64,000 nt of DNA from Chitinophagaceae bacterium (lineage in GTDB: Bacteria > Bacteroidota > Bacteroidia > Chitinophagales > Chitinophagaceae), in the NCBI GenBank assembly GCA_016719165.1, contig JADKAJ010000001.1, positions 124,001-188,000 of the forward strand, read 5' to 3'. Position numbers and translations under genes: made by a program. The notes beneath the pieces were generated by a model that saw only the letters and a list, made by a program, of their open reading frames with translations, ran no database searches and was not told where the DNA came from. This document shows, one piece after another, positions 18,201-26,492 of the stretch; position 1 is the first letter of the stretch; each line of letters begins with the position of its first letter.

Positions 18201-19427
18201 TTATTGTTCAGCTACAGCAGTTATTTTTTCTGTAACTACTTTTCCAGGGTATACTTCCAATGCTTTTTCCAGGCAATCCATAGCTGCATTGATTGCATCA
18301 AGGTTTAACACATATGCTAACCGGACTTCATGCTTACCCAATCCGGCAGTACCATAAAAGCCGGTAGCAGGTGCCAGCATCACGGTCTGGTTGTTATACG
18401 AGAATTCTTCCAGCATCCACTGACAAAATTTATCACTGTCATCAATAGGAAGTTGGGCTATGGCATAAAAAGCACCGCCAGGATTAGGGCAAAAAACTCC
18501 CTGCATTGCATTCAGGCGTTGAACTAATAAATTTCTCCGTTGCAGGTATTCTGCTTTCGGGGCATCAAAATAACTGTCAGGAAGATCAACAGCGGCTTCA
18601 CCCATTATTTGTGCCAGGCCCGGCGGACTAAGCCTTGCCTGTGCAAACTTCATCGCCGCATCATAGACGGCTTTATTTTTGGTAACAAATGCACCCAGCC
18701 TGGCACCGCAAGCACTGTATCTTTTAGAAATAGTATCCATCAGCACCACATGCTGGTCCAGCCCCTGGAGGTGCATAGCACTAATATATTCACCATCGTA
18801 GCAAAACTCACGGTATGCTTCATCGCTGAAGAGGTACAGGTTATATTTGATACATATTTCCTTTAGAGCTTCCATCTCATCCCTGCTGTAGAGATAGCCA
18901 GTTGGATTATTCGGACTGCAGATAATGATAGCTTTTGTTTTAGCAGTTATCACTTTTTCAAAATCATGAATGGGAGGCAGGGCAAAACCTGTTTCAATGC
19001 GGGACGTAATTGGCACCACATTTACACCGGCAGCACAGGCAAAACCATTGTAGTTGGCATAGAATGGTTCAGGAATGATCACTTCATCGCCTGGATTGAG
19101 GCAGGTAAAGAAACCAAACATGATAGCCTCGCTGCCGCCAGTGGTTATCAGTATCTGGTCATGACTTACATCAATGCCCACTTTCTTATAATATTGCACC
19201 AGTTTACGGCGGTAGCTTTCATTGCCAGCGCTGTGACTGTACTCCAGTGTCTTGATTTCGGCATGTCGAACAGCATCCAGTATAGCAGGTGGTGTTTCAA
19301 TATCAGGCTGACCAATATTCAGGTGATATACTTTAATTCCTTTCTTTTTGGCTGCCTCAGCATAAGGCACCAGTTTCCGTATCGGTGAGGGGGGCATCTG
19401 GTTACCCCGTTGGGAGATTGTTAGCAT
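18201..19427 (-). CDS. PLP-dependent class I/II aminotransferase (aspartate aminotransferase-like)
   Basis: A fold-type I aminotransferase of 408 residues. Visible motifs: YHLNIGQPDIETP near residue 35, ITTGGSEAIMFGF near 94, CSPNNPTGYLYSRDEM near 170 (Asn-Pro substrate and PLP contacts), FSDEAYREF near 200 and the Schiff-base lysine in DTISKRYSACGARLGAFV near 234. The family is mostly aspartate or related aminotransferases; substrate cannot be fixed from sequence. A TACCTTTG box lies only four bases upstream of the ATG (see promoter). Confidence 0.9.
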   Translation of the reverse strand: MLTISQRGNQMPPSPIRKLVPYAEAAKKKGIKVYHLNIGQPDIETPPAILDAVRHAEIKTLEYSHSAGNESYRRKLVQYYKKVGIDVSHDQILITTGGSEAIMFGFFTCLNPGDEVIIPEPFYANYNGFACAAGVNVVPITSRIETGFALPPIHDFEKVITAKTKAIIICSPNNPTGYLYSRDEMEALKEICIKYNLYLFSDEAYREFCYDGEYISAMHLQGLDQHVVLMDTISKRYSACGARLGAFVTKNKAVYDAAMKFAQARLSPPGLAQIMGEAAVDLPDSYFDAPKAEYLQRRNLLVQRLNAMQGVFCPNPGGAFYAIAQLPIDDSDKFCQWMLEEFSYNNQTVMLAPATGFYGTAGLGKHEVRLAYVLNLDAINAAMDCLEKALEVYPGKVVTEKITAVAEQ

Positions 19428-19431
19428 AGCA

Positions 19432-19439
19432 CAAAGGTA
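19432..19439 (-). promoter_or_regulatory. TAnnTTTG -7 box, 4 bases before the aminotransferase ATG
   Basis: TACCTTTG on the minus strand is an exact match to the Bacteroidota -7 consensus. Transcription should begin about at the ATG, implying a leaderless or nearly leaderless message. No TTG was identified at the -33 position. Confidence 0.4.
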
Positions 19440-19561
19440 ACAACTGGCTGGCGAATAACAGAGATAGCAGTAGGAAACCTGGTACTCTTCATTTTTGAAG
19501 TATTAAAAATTAAATCATAAAGTTGAAGAGCACATACCGCTGGCTGAATGGTTGTAAAATA

Positions 19562-19596
19562 AAAGAATCCCTTCACAATTCTGAAGGAACTCTTTT
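19562..19596 (-). terminator. Terminator-like hairpin after the DUF1573 genes
   Basis: Inverted repeat with inner arms CCTTCA / TGAAGG around a 6-base loop and outer AAAGA / TCTTT arms separated by a 3-base internal bulge on each side. On the minus strand it runs into CTTTTATTTT. It lies about 24 bases past the stop of the second DUF1573 gene. Confidence 0.55.
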
Positions 19597-19619
19597 GTAT
19601 CTCCAATCGATTAAATTTA

Positions 19620-20060
19620 TTACCCTTTTTTCGGTGCCGGAGTTTTTGCTCCTTTTTCTTTTACATAAATTTCGTATGCCTCTGCACTCAGTACTTCACC
19701 GGTAATTTGTAATGTCTTTGTTTGTTCTATTCCGGCAAATTTGATATAAACATCTTTTGTGAATGGTGCAACAGCAGCTGCATTATATTCCACTTTCAGT
19801 TTTGCAACGCCTCCGGGCATAATGGGATCGACTATTTTTTCAGGGGTAGTACATCCGCAACTGGCCCAGGAATTTTCAACCACGATGGGTTTATCGCTTA
19901 TATTTTTTATTTCAAAGTAATAAGTAATAGGTACGCCTTGTTTTATTTTACCAAAGTCATGTTTTTCAGTATTCATTTTCACGGTCTCGTCTACTTTAGT
20001 TTGTGCAAAGGCTCCGAGTGAGAAAACAAATGCTGTTGCAAGGAAGAAGATTTTTTTCAT
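19620..20060 (-). CDS. DUF1573-domain secreted protein (second of a tandem pair)
   Basis: A 146-residue exported protein with a signal peptide (cut after GAFAQ) and one DUF1573 domain, an Ig-like fold of unknown role common in Bacteroidota. The family core is complete: HDFGKIKQGVPITYYFEIKN near residue 35, then SWASCGCTTPEKIVDPIMPGG with the paired cysteines, and KLKVEYNAAAVAPFTKDVYIKF. It lies 10 bases after a paralogue. A lysine/proline-rich C-terminus follows. Confidence 0.88.
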   Translation of the reverse strand: MKKIFFLATAFVFSLGAFAQTKVDETVKMNTEKHDFGKIKQGVPITYYFEIKNISDKPIVVENSWASCGCTTPEKIVDPIMPGGVAKLKVEYNAAAVAPFTKDVYIKFAGIEQTKTLQITGEVLSAEAYEIYVKEKGAKTPAPKKG

Positions 20061-20070
20061 GGTTTATTTT

Positions 20071-20562
20071 TTAAAAGGTTTGTTTTTTTAACAGTTCAAC
20101 AGAAGAATTGGAAGGTGCAGGTCCCTCCGGGGCTTTCCACACAGTTCCTTTTATCCTGATTTGTTTCGTTTGTGTTGTGTTGTAGGTTATAGTAATAAAC
20201 TTGTCAAAAGGCCCTTCAGCAGCAGAATTGTAACCTACTTTTATTTTCGCTGTAGCGCCGGGTGCTATTGGATCCTGGCTCCATTCGGGAGTAGTACAAC
20301 CGCAACTTGCCTGAACATTATCCAGTTTCAATGCTATTTTCCCGGTATTCACAATTTCAAATGTGTGATAAACTGGCTTACCCTGGGGTATTTTTCCAAA
20401 TTCATATTCTGTTTCCTTCAGTTTAAGCGCATCTTCAGAAACAGTTGCAGGCTTGGTAACTGTACCATGATTATGTCCGTCATTTTCAGAATGGACAGGC
20501 TGCTGTGCACAAAGACCTGTGGCAATGGTAAGTGAAAGTAACGATAGGGTGATTTTCTTCAT
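20071..20562 (-). CDS. DUF1573-domain secreted protein (first of a tandem pair)
   Basis: 163 residues with signal peptide (GLCAQ), a histidine-rich linker (HSENDGHNHGT, residues about 24-34) and a DUF1573 domain with the same ASCGCTTPEWSQDPIAPG motif as its neighbour. The two are clearly paralogues from a local duplication. The His-rich linker might bind metal; this is speculation. A TAAATTTG promoter box precedes it, and the pair should be one transcript ending at the hairpin near 19580. Confidence 0.88.
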   Translation of the reverse strand: MKKITLSLLSLTIATGLCAQQPVHSENDGHNHGTVTKPATVSEDALKLKETEYEFGKIPQGKPVYHTFEIVNTGKIALKLDNVQASCGCTTPEWSQDPIAPGATAKIKVGYNSAAEGPFDKFITITYNTTQTKQIRIKGTVWKAPEGPAPSNSSVELLKKQTF

Positions 20563-20582
20563 ACTGAAGCGTTTAGCGACGT

Positions 20583-20590
20583 CAAATTTA
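20583..20590 (-). promoter_or_regulatory. TAnnTTTG -7 box of the DUF1573 operon
   Basis: TAAATTTG on the minus strand, exact match to the Bacteroidota -7 consensus, 20 bases before the ATG. No clear -33 TTG. Confidence 0.45.
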
Positions 20591-20674
20591 GTGGAAAGAT
20601 GGCATATTACATAGGGGGGTTGCAGGGGTTGTGAGGTATTTTTTAACAGGGGGTTTCTGCGGGGTCAATCTCCC

Positions 20675-20682
20675 TATTTTTG
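20675..20682 (+). promoter_or_regulatory. TAnnTTTG -7 box, 4 bases before the E1 gene ATG
   Basis: TATTTTTG matches the Bacteroidota -7 consensus and ends four bases before the ATG at 20687, again predicting a leaderless message. No TTG at the usual -33 distance. Confidence 0.35.
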
Positions 20683-20686
20683 CTGT

Positions 20687-23080
20687 ATGGAAAATACTAA
20701 CCCCGGCATAATAACAGACACTGATAAACTGTCTTTTGACAGGTTCAGGGAGGAAGTATTAAATGATTTCCGTACAGTTTGTATAAGCAGGGAAACCAGT
20801 CTCTTAGGCAGAAAAGAAGTATTGGGCGGGAAAGCCAAATTTGGCATTTTTGGAGACGGTAAAGAAGTAGCACAGGTAGCGATGGCCAAATTCTTTCAAC
20901 CAGGCGACTTTCGTAGTGGCTATTACCGTGACCAGACTTTTATGATGGCTGCCGGATTAGCAACTGTAGAACAGGTGTTTGCACAGTTATACGCAGACCC
21001 GGACCTTGACAGGGAGCCTTTTAGTGCAGGCCGGCAAATGAATTGTCATTTTGCAACAAGGATGGTGAATGAGGAAGGCGAGTGGTTGAATCTTGCGGAT
21101 TTAAAAAATATTTCCAGCGATATAGCCCCCACAGCCGGACAGATGCCAAGGGCATTGGGACTAGCTTTTGCATCCAGGGCATTCAGGAATATTGAGCAGT
21201 TGAAGTCTTTTAAAAATTTGTCGACCAATGGTAATGAAGTTTGTTTTGCTACGATAGGTGATGCGTCTACCAGCGAAGGTCATTTTTGGGAAACGATCAA
21301 TGCAAAAGGCGTGCTGCAGGTACCGTTGGCAGTATTTGTATGGGATGACGGCTATGGGATCTCTGTTCCTAAAAAATTTCAGACCACCAAAGCATCTGTC
21401 TCTGATGCATTGAGTGGAATGCAGAAAAGAGAAGGAACAAATGGATTTAATATTTATAAAGTAAAGGGATGGGATTATGCCGGTATGTGTGAAGTATTTG
21501 AAGAAGGTATCCGGTTAGCGAGAGAAACCCACACACCTGTGCTTTTTCATGTTGAAGAAATTACGCAGCCGCAGGGACATTCTACATCTGGCAGTCATGA
21601 ACGTTATAAAAGCCAGGAAAGACTCGAGTGGGAAAGGGAATGGGATGGAATAAAAAAATTAAAGGAATGGATCATCGCCAATGCATTGGCAGAGGAACAT
21701 GAACTTGACGAAATAGCTGCAAAAGCAAAAGAATATGTAAGAGAAAGCAGGGCAGCGGCCTGGGCAAAATTTATTACGCCTGTTAAGAAGCAAGTAGTCA
21801 GAGCAACAGACCTCGTTCATGCAATGGCGAATGTATTGCCTGAGCATACAGAAGCCTTACATAAGATTGCTATTGAATTGTCTGCCAATCGTGAACCATT
21901 ACGAAGAGATGTTCTGAAAGCGTTGAATGCAGCACTGGATTTAGCAGGCGATACTGATGCGGCTTTCTGGACAAGGGACTATTACAAAGATTTGCTGGAA
22001 GAAAACAATAAATTGTATGATTCTCATCTTTATAATGAGGGGCCAAAGAGTGCTTTAAAGGTAGACGAAGTCAAAGCTGTTATTACCAGTGAATCTCCTT
22101 TGCTGAATGGTTTTGAAGTACTCAACAGGTATTTTGATGAGTTGTTTACTGCCAATCCCAAAGTGATCGCATTTGGTGAAGACCTTGGCTATATTGGTGA
22201 TGTGAACCAGGGTTTCAGCGGATTGCAGGAGAAACATGGAACTGAAAGGATCTTTGATACAGGTATCAGGGAGCTCACCATTATGGGACAGGGAATCGGG
22301 CTTGCGCTGCGGGGGTTAAGACCTATTGCTGAAATACAATATCTTGATTACTTATTATATGGTTTGCAACCATTAAGCGATGACGCTGCAACTGTTCATT
22401 ACAGAACCGCTGGTCAGCAAAGTTGTCCCGTTATTGTTCGTACCAGGGGCCACCGCCTGGAAGGGATCTGGCATAGTGGTTCACCAATGGGCATGATCAT
22501 CAATGCACTTCGGGGTATCTATGTATGTGTGCCGAGAAATATGACCCAGGCTGTAGGTATGTATAATACTTTATTACGCAGTAATGATCCGGGCCTTGTA
22601 ATAGAGTGCCTGAACGGGTACCGGCTTAAAGAGAAACTGCCTTCCAACTTATTGGATTTTACCGTACCGTTAGGTATCCCGGAAATTATAAAAGAAGGAA
22701 CGGATATCACAATCGTTTCTTACGGATCAACATTGCGCATCATTCAGGATGCCGTCAATATACTTGAAGCAAAAGGGATCAGCTGTGAGATCATTGATGT
22801 GCAGACACTATTGCCTTTTGATATTCATCATATCATACTTTCATCACTCAAAAAGACAAACCGCATTGTATTTGTGGATGAAGATGTACCCGGAGGTGCT
22901 GCAGCATACATGTTTAATAAAGTAATGGAAGAACAGGGTGGATATAAATTCCTGGATGTAGCACCCAGAACTATTACAGGGAAGGCTCATCGTCCGGCTT
23001 ACGGCAGCGATGGAGATTATTTCAGCAAACCAAATGCAGAAGAGATACAGGCGGTCATTAAGGAAATGATGGCAGAATAA
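20687..23080 (+). CDS. 2-oxoacid dehydrogenase E1, fused alpha and beta subunits
   Basis: The thiamine-diphosphate decarboxylating component of a 2-oxoacid (probably branched-chain or pyruvate-type) dehydrogenase complex. The alpha part (residues about 20-370) contains YYRDQTFMMAAG and the ThDP-binding IGDASTSEGHFWETIN near residues 187-202. The beta part (about 470-660) contains VIAFGEDLGYIGDVNQGF, FDTGIRELTIMGQGIGLAL and EIQYLDYL; the transketolase C-terminal domain follows (SCEIIDVQTLLPFD, FVDEDVPGGAAAYMF). Fusion of the two subunits is common in Bacteroidota. No E2 or E3 gene is nearby, so they must be elsewhere. Confidence 0.92.
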   Translation: MENTNPGIITDTDKLSFDRFREEVLNDFRTVCISRETSLLGRKEVLGGKAKFGIFGDGKEVAQVAMAKFFQPGDFRSGYYRDQTFMMAAGLATVEQVFAQLYADPDLDREPFSAGRQMNCHFATRMVNEEGEWLNLADLKNISSDIAPTAGQMPRALGLAFASRAFRNIEQLKSFKNLSTNGNEVCFATIGDASTSEGHFWETINAKGVLQVPLAVFVWDDGYGISVPKKFQTTKASVSDALSGMQKREGTNGFNIYKVKGWDYAGMCEVFEEGIRLARETHTPVLFHVEEITQPQGHSTSGSHERYKSQERLEWEREWDGIKKLKEWIIANALAEEHELDEIAAKAKEYVRESRAAAWAKFITPVKKQVVRATDLVHAMANVLPEHTEALHKIAIELSANREPLRRDVLKALNAALDLAGDTDAAFWTRDYYKDLLEENNKLYDSHLYNEGPKSALKVDEVKAVITSESPLLNGFEVLNRYFDELFTANPKVIAFGEDLGYIGDVNQGFSGLQEKHGTERIFDTGIRELTIMGQGIGLALRGLRPIAEIQYLDYLLYGLQPLSDDAATVHYRTAGQQSCPVIVRTRGHRLEGIWHSGSPMGMIINALRGIYVCVPRNMTQAVGMYNTLLRSNDPGLVIECLNGYRLKEKLPSNLLDFTVPLGIPEIIKEGTDITIVSYGSTLRIIQDAVNILEAKGISCEIIDVQTLLPFDIHHIILSSLKKTNRIVFVDEDVPGGAAAYMFNKVMEEQGGYKFLDVAPRTITGKAHRPAYGSDGDYFSKPNAEEIQAVIKEMMAE

Positions 23081-23135
23081 AAATTAGTTGTACCTTATAT
23101 GGGTAAAATGTATTTTAACCATCAAACCGTTTGCT

Positions 23136-23366
23136 ATGGCCATTGTAAAAGTTATTGAAGTTATCGCTTCCTCAGAAAAAAGTTTCGATGATGCCGTAAA
23201 ACAGGCTGTAAAGGAAACTTCCAAAACTGTTCGTAATATTGACTCTGTGTGGGTAAAGGATATGAAGGCGCATGTAAAAGGAGGGAAAATAAAATCGTAT
23301 GGGGTGATCTGTAAGGTGTCATTCCGGATCGATAAAAAGGATAAAGAAAAAGAGAGCGAAGTATAA
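23136..23366 (+). CDS. Dodecin family protein
   Basis: A small flavin-binding storage protein that assembles as a dodecamer. The 76 residues match the family from the first residue: MAIVKVIEVIASSEKSFDDA, the aromatic site in IDSVWVKDMKAHV and the last strand in SYGVICKVSFRID. The frame is open upstream to 23088, but the ATG at 23136 matches the family start exactly. It ends in a charged lysine/glutamate tail and is followed by a hairpin. Confidence 0.92.
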   Translation: MAIVKVIEVIASSEKSFDDAVKQAVKETSKTVRNIDSVWVKDMKAHVKGGKIKSYGVICKVSFRIDKKDKEKESEV

Positions 23367-23392
23367 ATTATTTCCGGAAGTAAATGCCTGTT

Positions 23393-23430
23393 AATCCTGT
23401 CTTGTTTATTGCAGACAGGATTATTTAATT
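23393..23430 (+). terminator. Hairpin terminator after dodecin
   Basis: A 9-bp perfect stem (AATCCTGTC 23393-23401, GACAGGATT 23414-23422) with a 12-base loop, followed by an AT-rich ATTTAATT stretch. The T-tract is imperfect. Confidence 0.5.
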
Positions 23431-23440
23431 CTATAAGACC

Positions 23441-24067
23441 ATGCCCACACACTTTCTGCATATAATCGATATACTGGGTACCATTGCATTTGCCGTATCC
23501 GGTGCTTTCCTGGCTATGGAAAAAAAGCTGGATCCTTTTGGCGTGTTAGTTTTGGCCTTTGTTACAGCAATCGGCGGGGGCACATTAAGAGATATACTAA
23601 TTGGTAATCTCCCGGTAAGCTGGTTAAGAAACGAAACAGCCTCTATTGTAATTTTTTCAGCAGCGGTTGTGACTATGTTTTTTGGCCGTTACCTGAAGAA
23701 GTTTACCACTACTTTATTTCTCTTTGATGCATTAGGGCTTGGTTTATTTACATTGGTAGGTATCAAATTAGGGATTGAAAAGGATTTCAGTGTTGGTATT
23801 TGCATTACCCTGGGAACTATAACTGCCTGTTTTGGGGGTGTTGTAAGGGATGTGTTACTTAATAATATTCCTTTATTATTTCGCAAAGAGATTTATGCAA
23901 TGGCCTGTATTGCAGGGGGCGCTGTTTATTTTCTGCTGCGGGAAATGAATATAGATCCTGATTTGTCAACCATTCTCGGCATCCTCATTATTTTTGTCAT
24001 TCGTATAATAGCAGTCCGGTATAAACTGTTTCTGCCTCAATTTTATACTTCAACTATTCAAAAATGA
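23441..24067 (+). CDS. TRIC-type cation channel family protein (UPF0126)
   Basis: A membrane protein of 208 residues with about seven helices made from two similar halves. Each half carries the glycine-rich RD motif: TAIGGGTLRDILIGN near residue 48 and CFGGVVRDVLLNN near 134. Bacterial homologues of trimeric intracellular cation channels have this pattern and conduct monovalent cations. Its stop overlaps the next start (ATGA), so the two are co-translated. Confidence 0.88.
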   Translation: MPTHFLHIIDILGTIAFAVSGAFLAMEKKLDPFGVLVLAFVTAIGGGTLRDILIGNLPVSWLRNETASIVIFSAAVVTMFFGRYLKKFTTTLFLFDALGLGLFTLVGIKLGIEKDFSVGICITLGTITACFGGVVRDVLLNNIPLLFRKEIYAMACIAGGAVYFLLREMNIDPDLSTILGILIIFVIRIIAVRYKLFLPQFYTSTIQK

Positions 24068-24861
24068 AAATGACAATTTACCAGGTGGATGCTTTTGCCA
24101 ATAAGTTATTTGGCGGCAATCCTGCAGCGGTGATTCCGTTAAAAGAATGGCTGGATACAGAATTGATGCAAAAAATAGCCCTCGAAAATAATCTTAGTGA
24201 AACTGTTTTCTTTGTTCCGTCCGGGAAGAAAGGTGTTGATTATGATATCCGCTGGTTTACACCTGCTGTGGAGATCGATCTATGTGGTCATGCCACGCTG
24301 GCTTCCGCCTATATTATTTTTAATATCCTTAAAGAGAAGAAAAAGAAAATTGTGTTTAGTTCACAAAGCGGGTTACTGATTGTTAAAAAGGAAAATGATA
24401 GGATAGAAATGGATTTTCCTTCCTGGAAGCCGGAACGGGTAAACGATTATCCCGCTGTCCTTTCATCTGTTTTAAATGGCGCTGAAATTGTTGGGGTGTA
24501 TAAACACCGTGATTTGCTGGTGGAACTGGTAAATGAAGAAGCAGTCCAAAAATGTGAACCTGATTTCTCTGCCATGAAAAAATACTTTGATAAAATGATC
24601 ATCACCGCACCAGGAAAAGAGGTGGACTTTGTGTCAAGGTTTTTTGCACCCGGAGCAGGGATTGATGAGGATCCCGTTACCGGGTCAGCTCATTCCCAAC
24701 TGATACCATTCTGGAGTGAGAAATTGGGAAAAAATAAAATGCTGGCAAAGCAGTTATCACAAAGGGGAGGGGATATTTATTGTGAACAAGTGAATACAGA
24801 AAGAGTGATTATGGGTGGTGAATGTGTTTTTTACATGAAAGGGACTATAGCTTTAGCGTAA
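24064..24861 (+). CDS. PhzF-family isomerase/epimerase-like protein
   Basis: A phenazine-biosynthesis-like (diaminopimelate epimerase fold) enzyme of 265 residues, cytosolic. Motifs: YQVDAFANKLFGGNPAAV at the start, NNLSETVFF with the probable catalytic Glu near residue 47, EIDLCGHATLA near 76 and FAPGAGIDEDPVTGSAHSQL near 198. The physiological substrate is unknown for most members. Four-base overlap with the channel gene. Confidence 0.9.
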   Translation: MKMTIYQVDAFANKLFGGNPAAVIPLKEWLDTELMQKIALENNLSETVFFVPSGKKGVDYDIRWFTPAVEIDLCGHATLASAYIIFNILKEKKKKIVFSSQSGLLIVKKENDRIEMDFPSWKPERVNDYPAVLSSVLNGAEIVGVYKHRDLLVELVNEEAVQKCEPDFSAMKKYFDKMIITAPGKEVDFVSRFFAPGAGIDEDPVTGSAHSQLIPFWSEKLGKNKMLAKQLSQRGGDIYCEQVNTERVIMGGECVFYMKGTIALA

Positions 24862-24862
24862 T

Positions 24863-24960
24863 CTTAAAACCTTTCTTTCAGATCCTGCATAGAGATCACT
24901 ATACTATCTTTATTGGAAAACAAATACAACAGTTCCTTACCACTCAATATAAATAAGATC
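24863..24960 (-). pseudogene. Decayed 3' end of a DCC-family (DUF393) gene copy
   Basis: Reading leftwards, the strand gives FSNKDSIVISMQDLKERF and a stop, directly comparable with the end of the intact DCC gene at 26493-26894 (FGKKDSCMIPTPDLKERFLD). The DNA aligns without gaps over about 70 bases at roughly three-quarters identity by eye, on the same strand. The rest of the gene, including the CxxC active site, is missing. It is probably a leftover of a duplication or an earlier rearrangement. Confidence 0.55.
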
Positions 24961-24999
24961 TTGAATTAAAGATCATACGTAGATTAAGGCATACTTTAA

Positions 25000-25206
25000 A
25001 AACTGGGGCACTCACTTTTTTGCATTAGAAGTACACCAGTTGATTTGGTTTATTTTTTACATCTGCCTGACAAAATAAATAAAGCTCACCTGGTTCCTGG
25101 CAATAGTTTGAGAATTATTCAATGCCAGTTATCTCCTGATTGGTACAAAAAAGATTTTTTTCCGTTTAACCATGAATTGAATGCAACTGTTGCAGAGATA
25201 ACATAA
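25000..25206 (+). pseudogene. ATG-less open frame, probable gene fragment
   Basis: The frame opens after a stop at 24997 and ends at TAA 25204. It reads as plausible protein (DLVYFLHLPDKINKAHLVPG, then SLRIIQCQLSPDWYKKDFFP) but has no ATG before it. I cannot name the family. It is either a fragment of a truncated gene or chance. Confidence 0.3.
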
Positions 25207-25324
25207 ACCATTGCTATATTCAATTTTGCTGTCTTTTCTTATTGGTTGTATTTTTAATTATTAACTCAGTTGGATATTCATTTATAAATTGATATTTTTA
25301 TTTATTCCATTAAACTGTCTATTT

Positions 25325-26443
25325 ATGAAAATGATTATTATCCTCCTTCCTCTTTTAACAGGTTATGCATTTGCTCAAAATGTGGGCATTGGAACAACTG
25401 CCCCGGCTGAAAAACTGGAAGTCAAAAATTCGTTGAGAAGTACTTTGAAAATAAGTTCTGCCAGTTACGTGGATACATCAGAATTGCTGTTAAGTAACCG
25501 AACAAATGGAAATAGCGGTACAGATTTTTCAATAAAAAGTATACGGGAGGAAGGATTGCACTTTTCTTCCCTTTCTGACCTGCCGGCAAATACAGCAACA
25601 AATTCTTTAGTAATACGTCCGGGTGGAAATGTTGGTGTGGGGATTGTCCCCCAATTTAAATTCCATGTAAATGGCGCCAGCCGGTTTAATGGATTGACCC
25701 AAATTGATGGGCTGAATCTTTTTGAGTTTGGAGCTGGTGTGTCTGGTAAAGAACTGAATGCGGGAAAAATAGGCTACAATGCATTTGGTCAGAATGCGCT
25801 GACCTTTGTAGGAGCCGGAACCAATGCAAGTAACAGGGCCATTTATTTTTTTGCAGAAGGAGGAACCACGATGAGTGGTCCGTTAAATATTGGTGGTGTT
25901 TTTAGAGTAAACGGGAACCCTGGAAGTACAGGACAGGTGCTTACCTCCACAGGTACTGGTTCACCCGAATGGCAGAATTCTTCTTATTCCAATAATACCC
26001 GTTTTTCTGTGGTATTGGACGAAACCCCGACATTACTATCCGGGAATGTTGTTTTTGCGGCAACACATTATAACCTGGATCCGGCTAATGTTATTATTGG
26101 TGCATCTTCCATTACAATTAATAAAGCTGGATTGTATCATTTCGATATTGTTGCCTATGGTGAACTAAGTTATTCACCTGCACCCACTGGTAGTTATCCA
26201 AGAGCAAATCTGAGCCTGAATGTGGCAGCTTATGCTAATCCTATCCGGCTGATTGGATTGAGGATCATGGATCCAACTTCGGATGCGAAACTAGGATGGC
26301 AATTTCATGAAGCTGTATCCATTAATGTTTATATACCGGCCCCAACCACAATAAGTCTTTCCTATAATTATTCAAGTGCTTCACCAGGTGGTGGTTTCCC
26401 TTCTTTTAACGGAAACCTTACAGGAAGTCTTATTAGTGAATAG
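25325..26443 (+). CDS. Secreted fibre-like protein with 'VGIGTTAP' repeat start and C1q/TNF-like C-terminus
   Basis: 372 residues. A signal peptide (cut after AFAQ) is followed by NVGIGTTAPAEKLEV, a motif that opens many Bacteroidota surface proteins resembling phage tail fibres, and a second glycine-rich GNVGVGIVPQFKFHVNG unit. The centre ends with NPGSTGQVLTSTGTGSPEWQ. The C-terminal 150 residues are beta-rich and resemble a C1q/TNF-type jelly roll. No type IX sorting tail is evident. The ATG at 25325 was chosen over the upstream start at 25289 because it begins the signal peptide. Function unknown; perhaps adhesion. Confidence 0.75.
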   Translation: MKMIIILLPLLTGYAFAQNVGIGTTAPAEKLEVKNSLRSTLKISSASYVDTSELLLSNRTNGNSGTDFSIKSIREEGLHFSSLSDLPANTATNSLVIRPGGNVGVGIVPQFKFHVNGASRFNGLTQIDGLNLFEFGAGVSGKELNAGKIGYNAFGQNALTFVGAGTNASNRAIYFFAEGGTTMSGPLNIGGVFRVNGNPGSTGQVLTSTGTGSPEWQNSSYSNNTRFSVVLDETPTLLSGNVVFAATHYNLDPANVIIGASSITINKAGLYHFDIVAYGELSYSPAPTGSYPRANLSLNVAAYANPIRLIGLRIMDPTSDAKLGWQFHEAVSINVYIPAPTTISLSYNYSSASPGGGFPSFNGNLTGSLISE

Positions 26444-26492
26444 GAGCTTATGATAATTATATATTGAAAACTGTTCTTTTATTCATTCCGGC

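Larger units (their letters stand above)
24862..25324. other. Degenerate region with two gene remnants
   Basis: 463 bases without an intact gene. It holds the decayed tail of a DCC-family gene on the minus strand (24863-24960) and an ATG-less open frame on the plus strand (25000-25206). The last 120 bases are very AT-rich and probably contain the promoter of the secreted protein at 25325. Confidence 0.6.
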
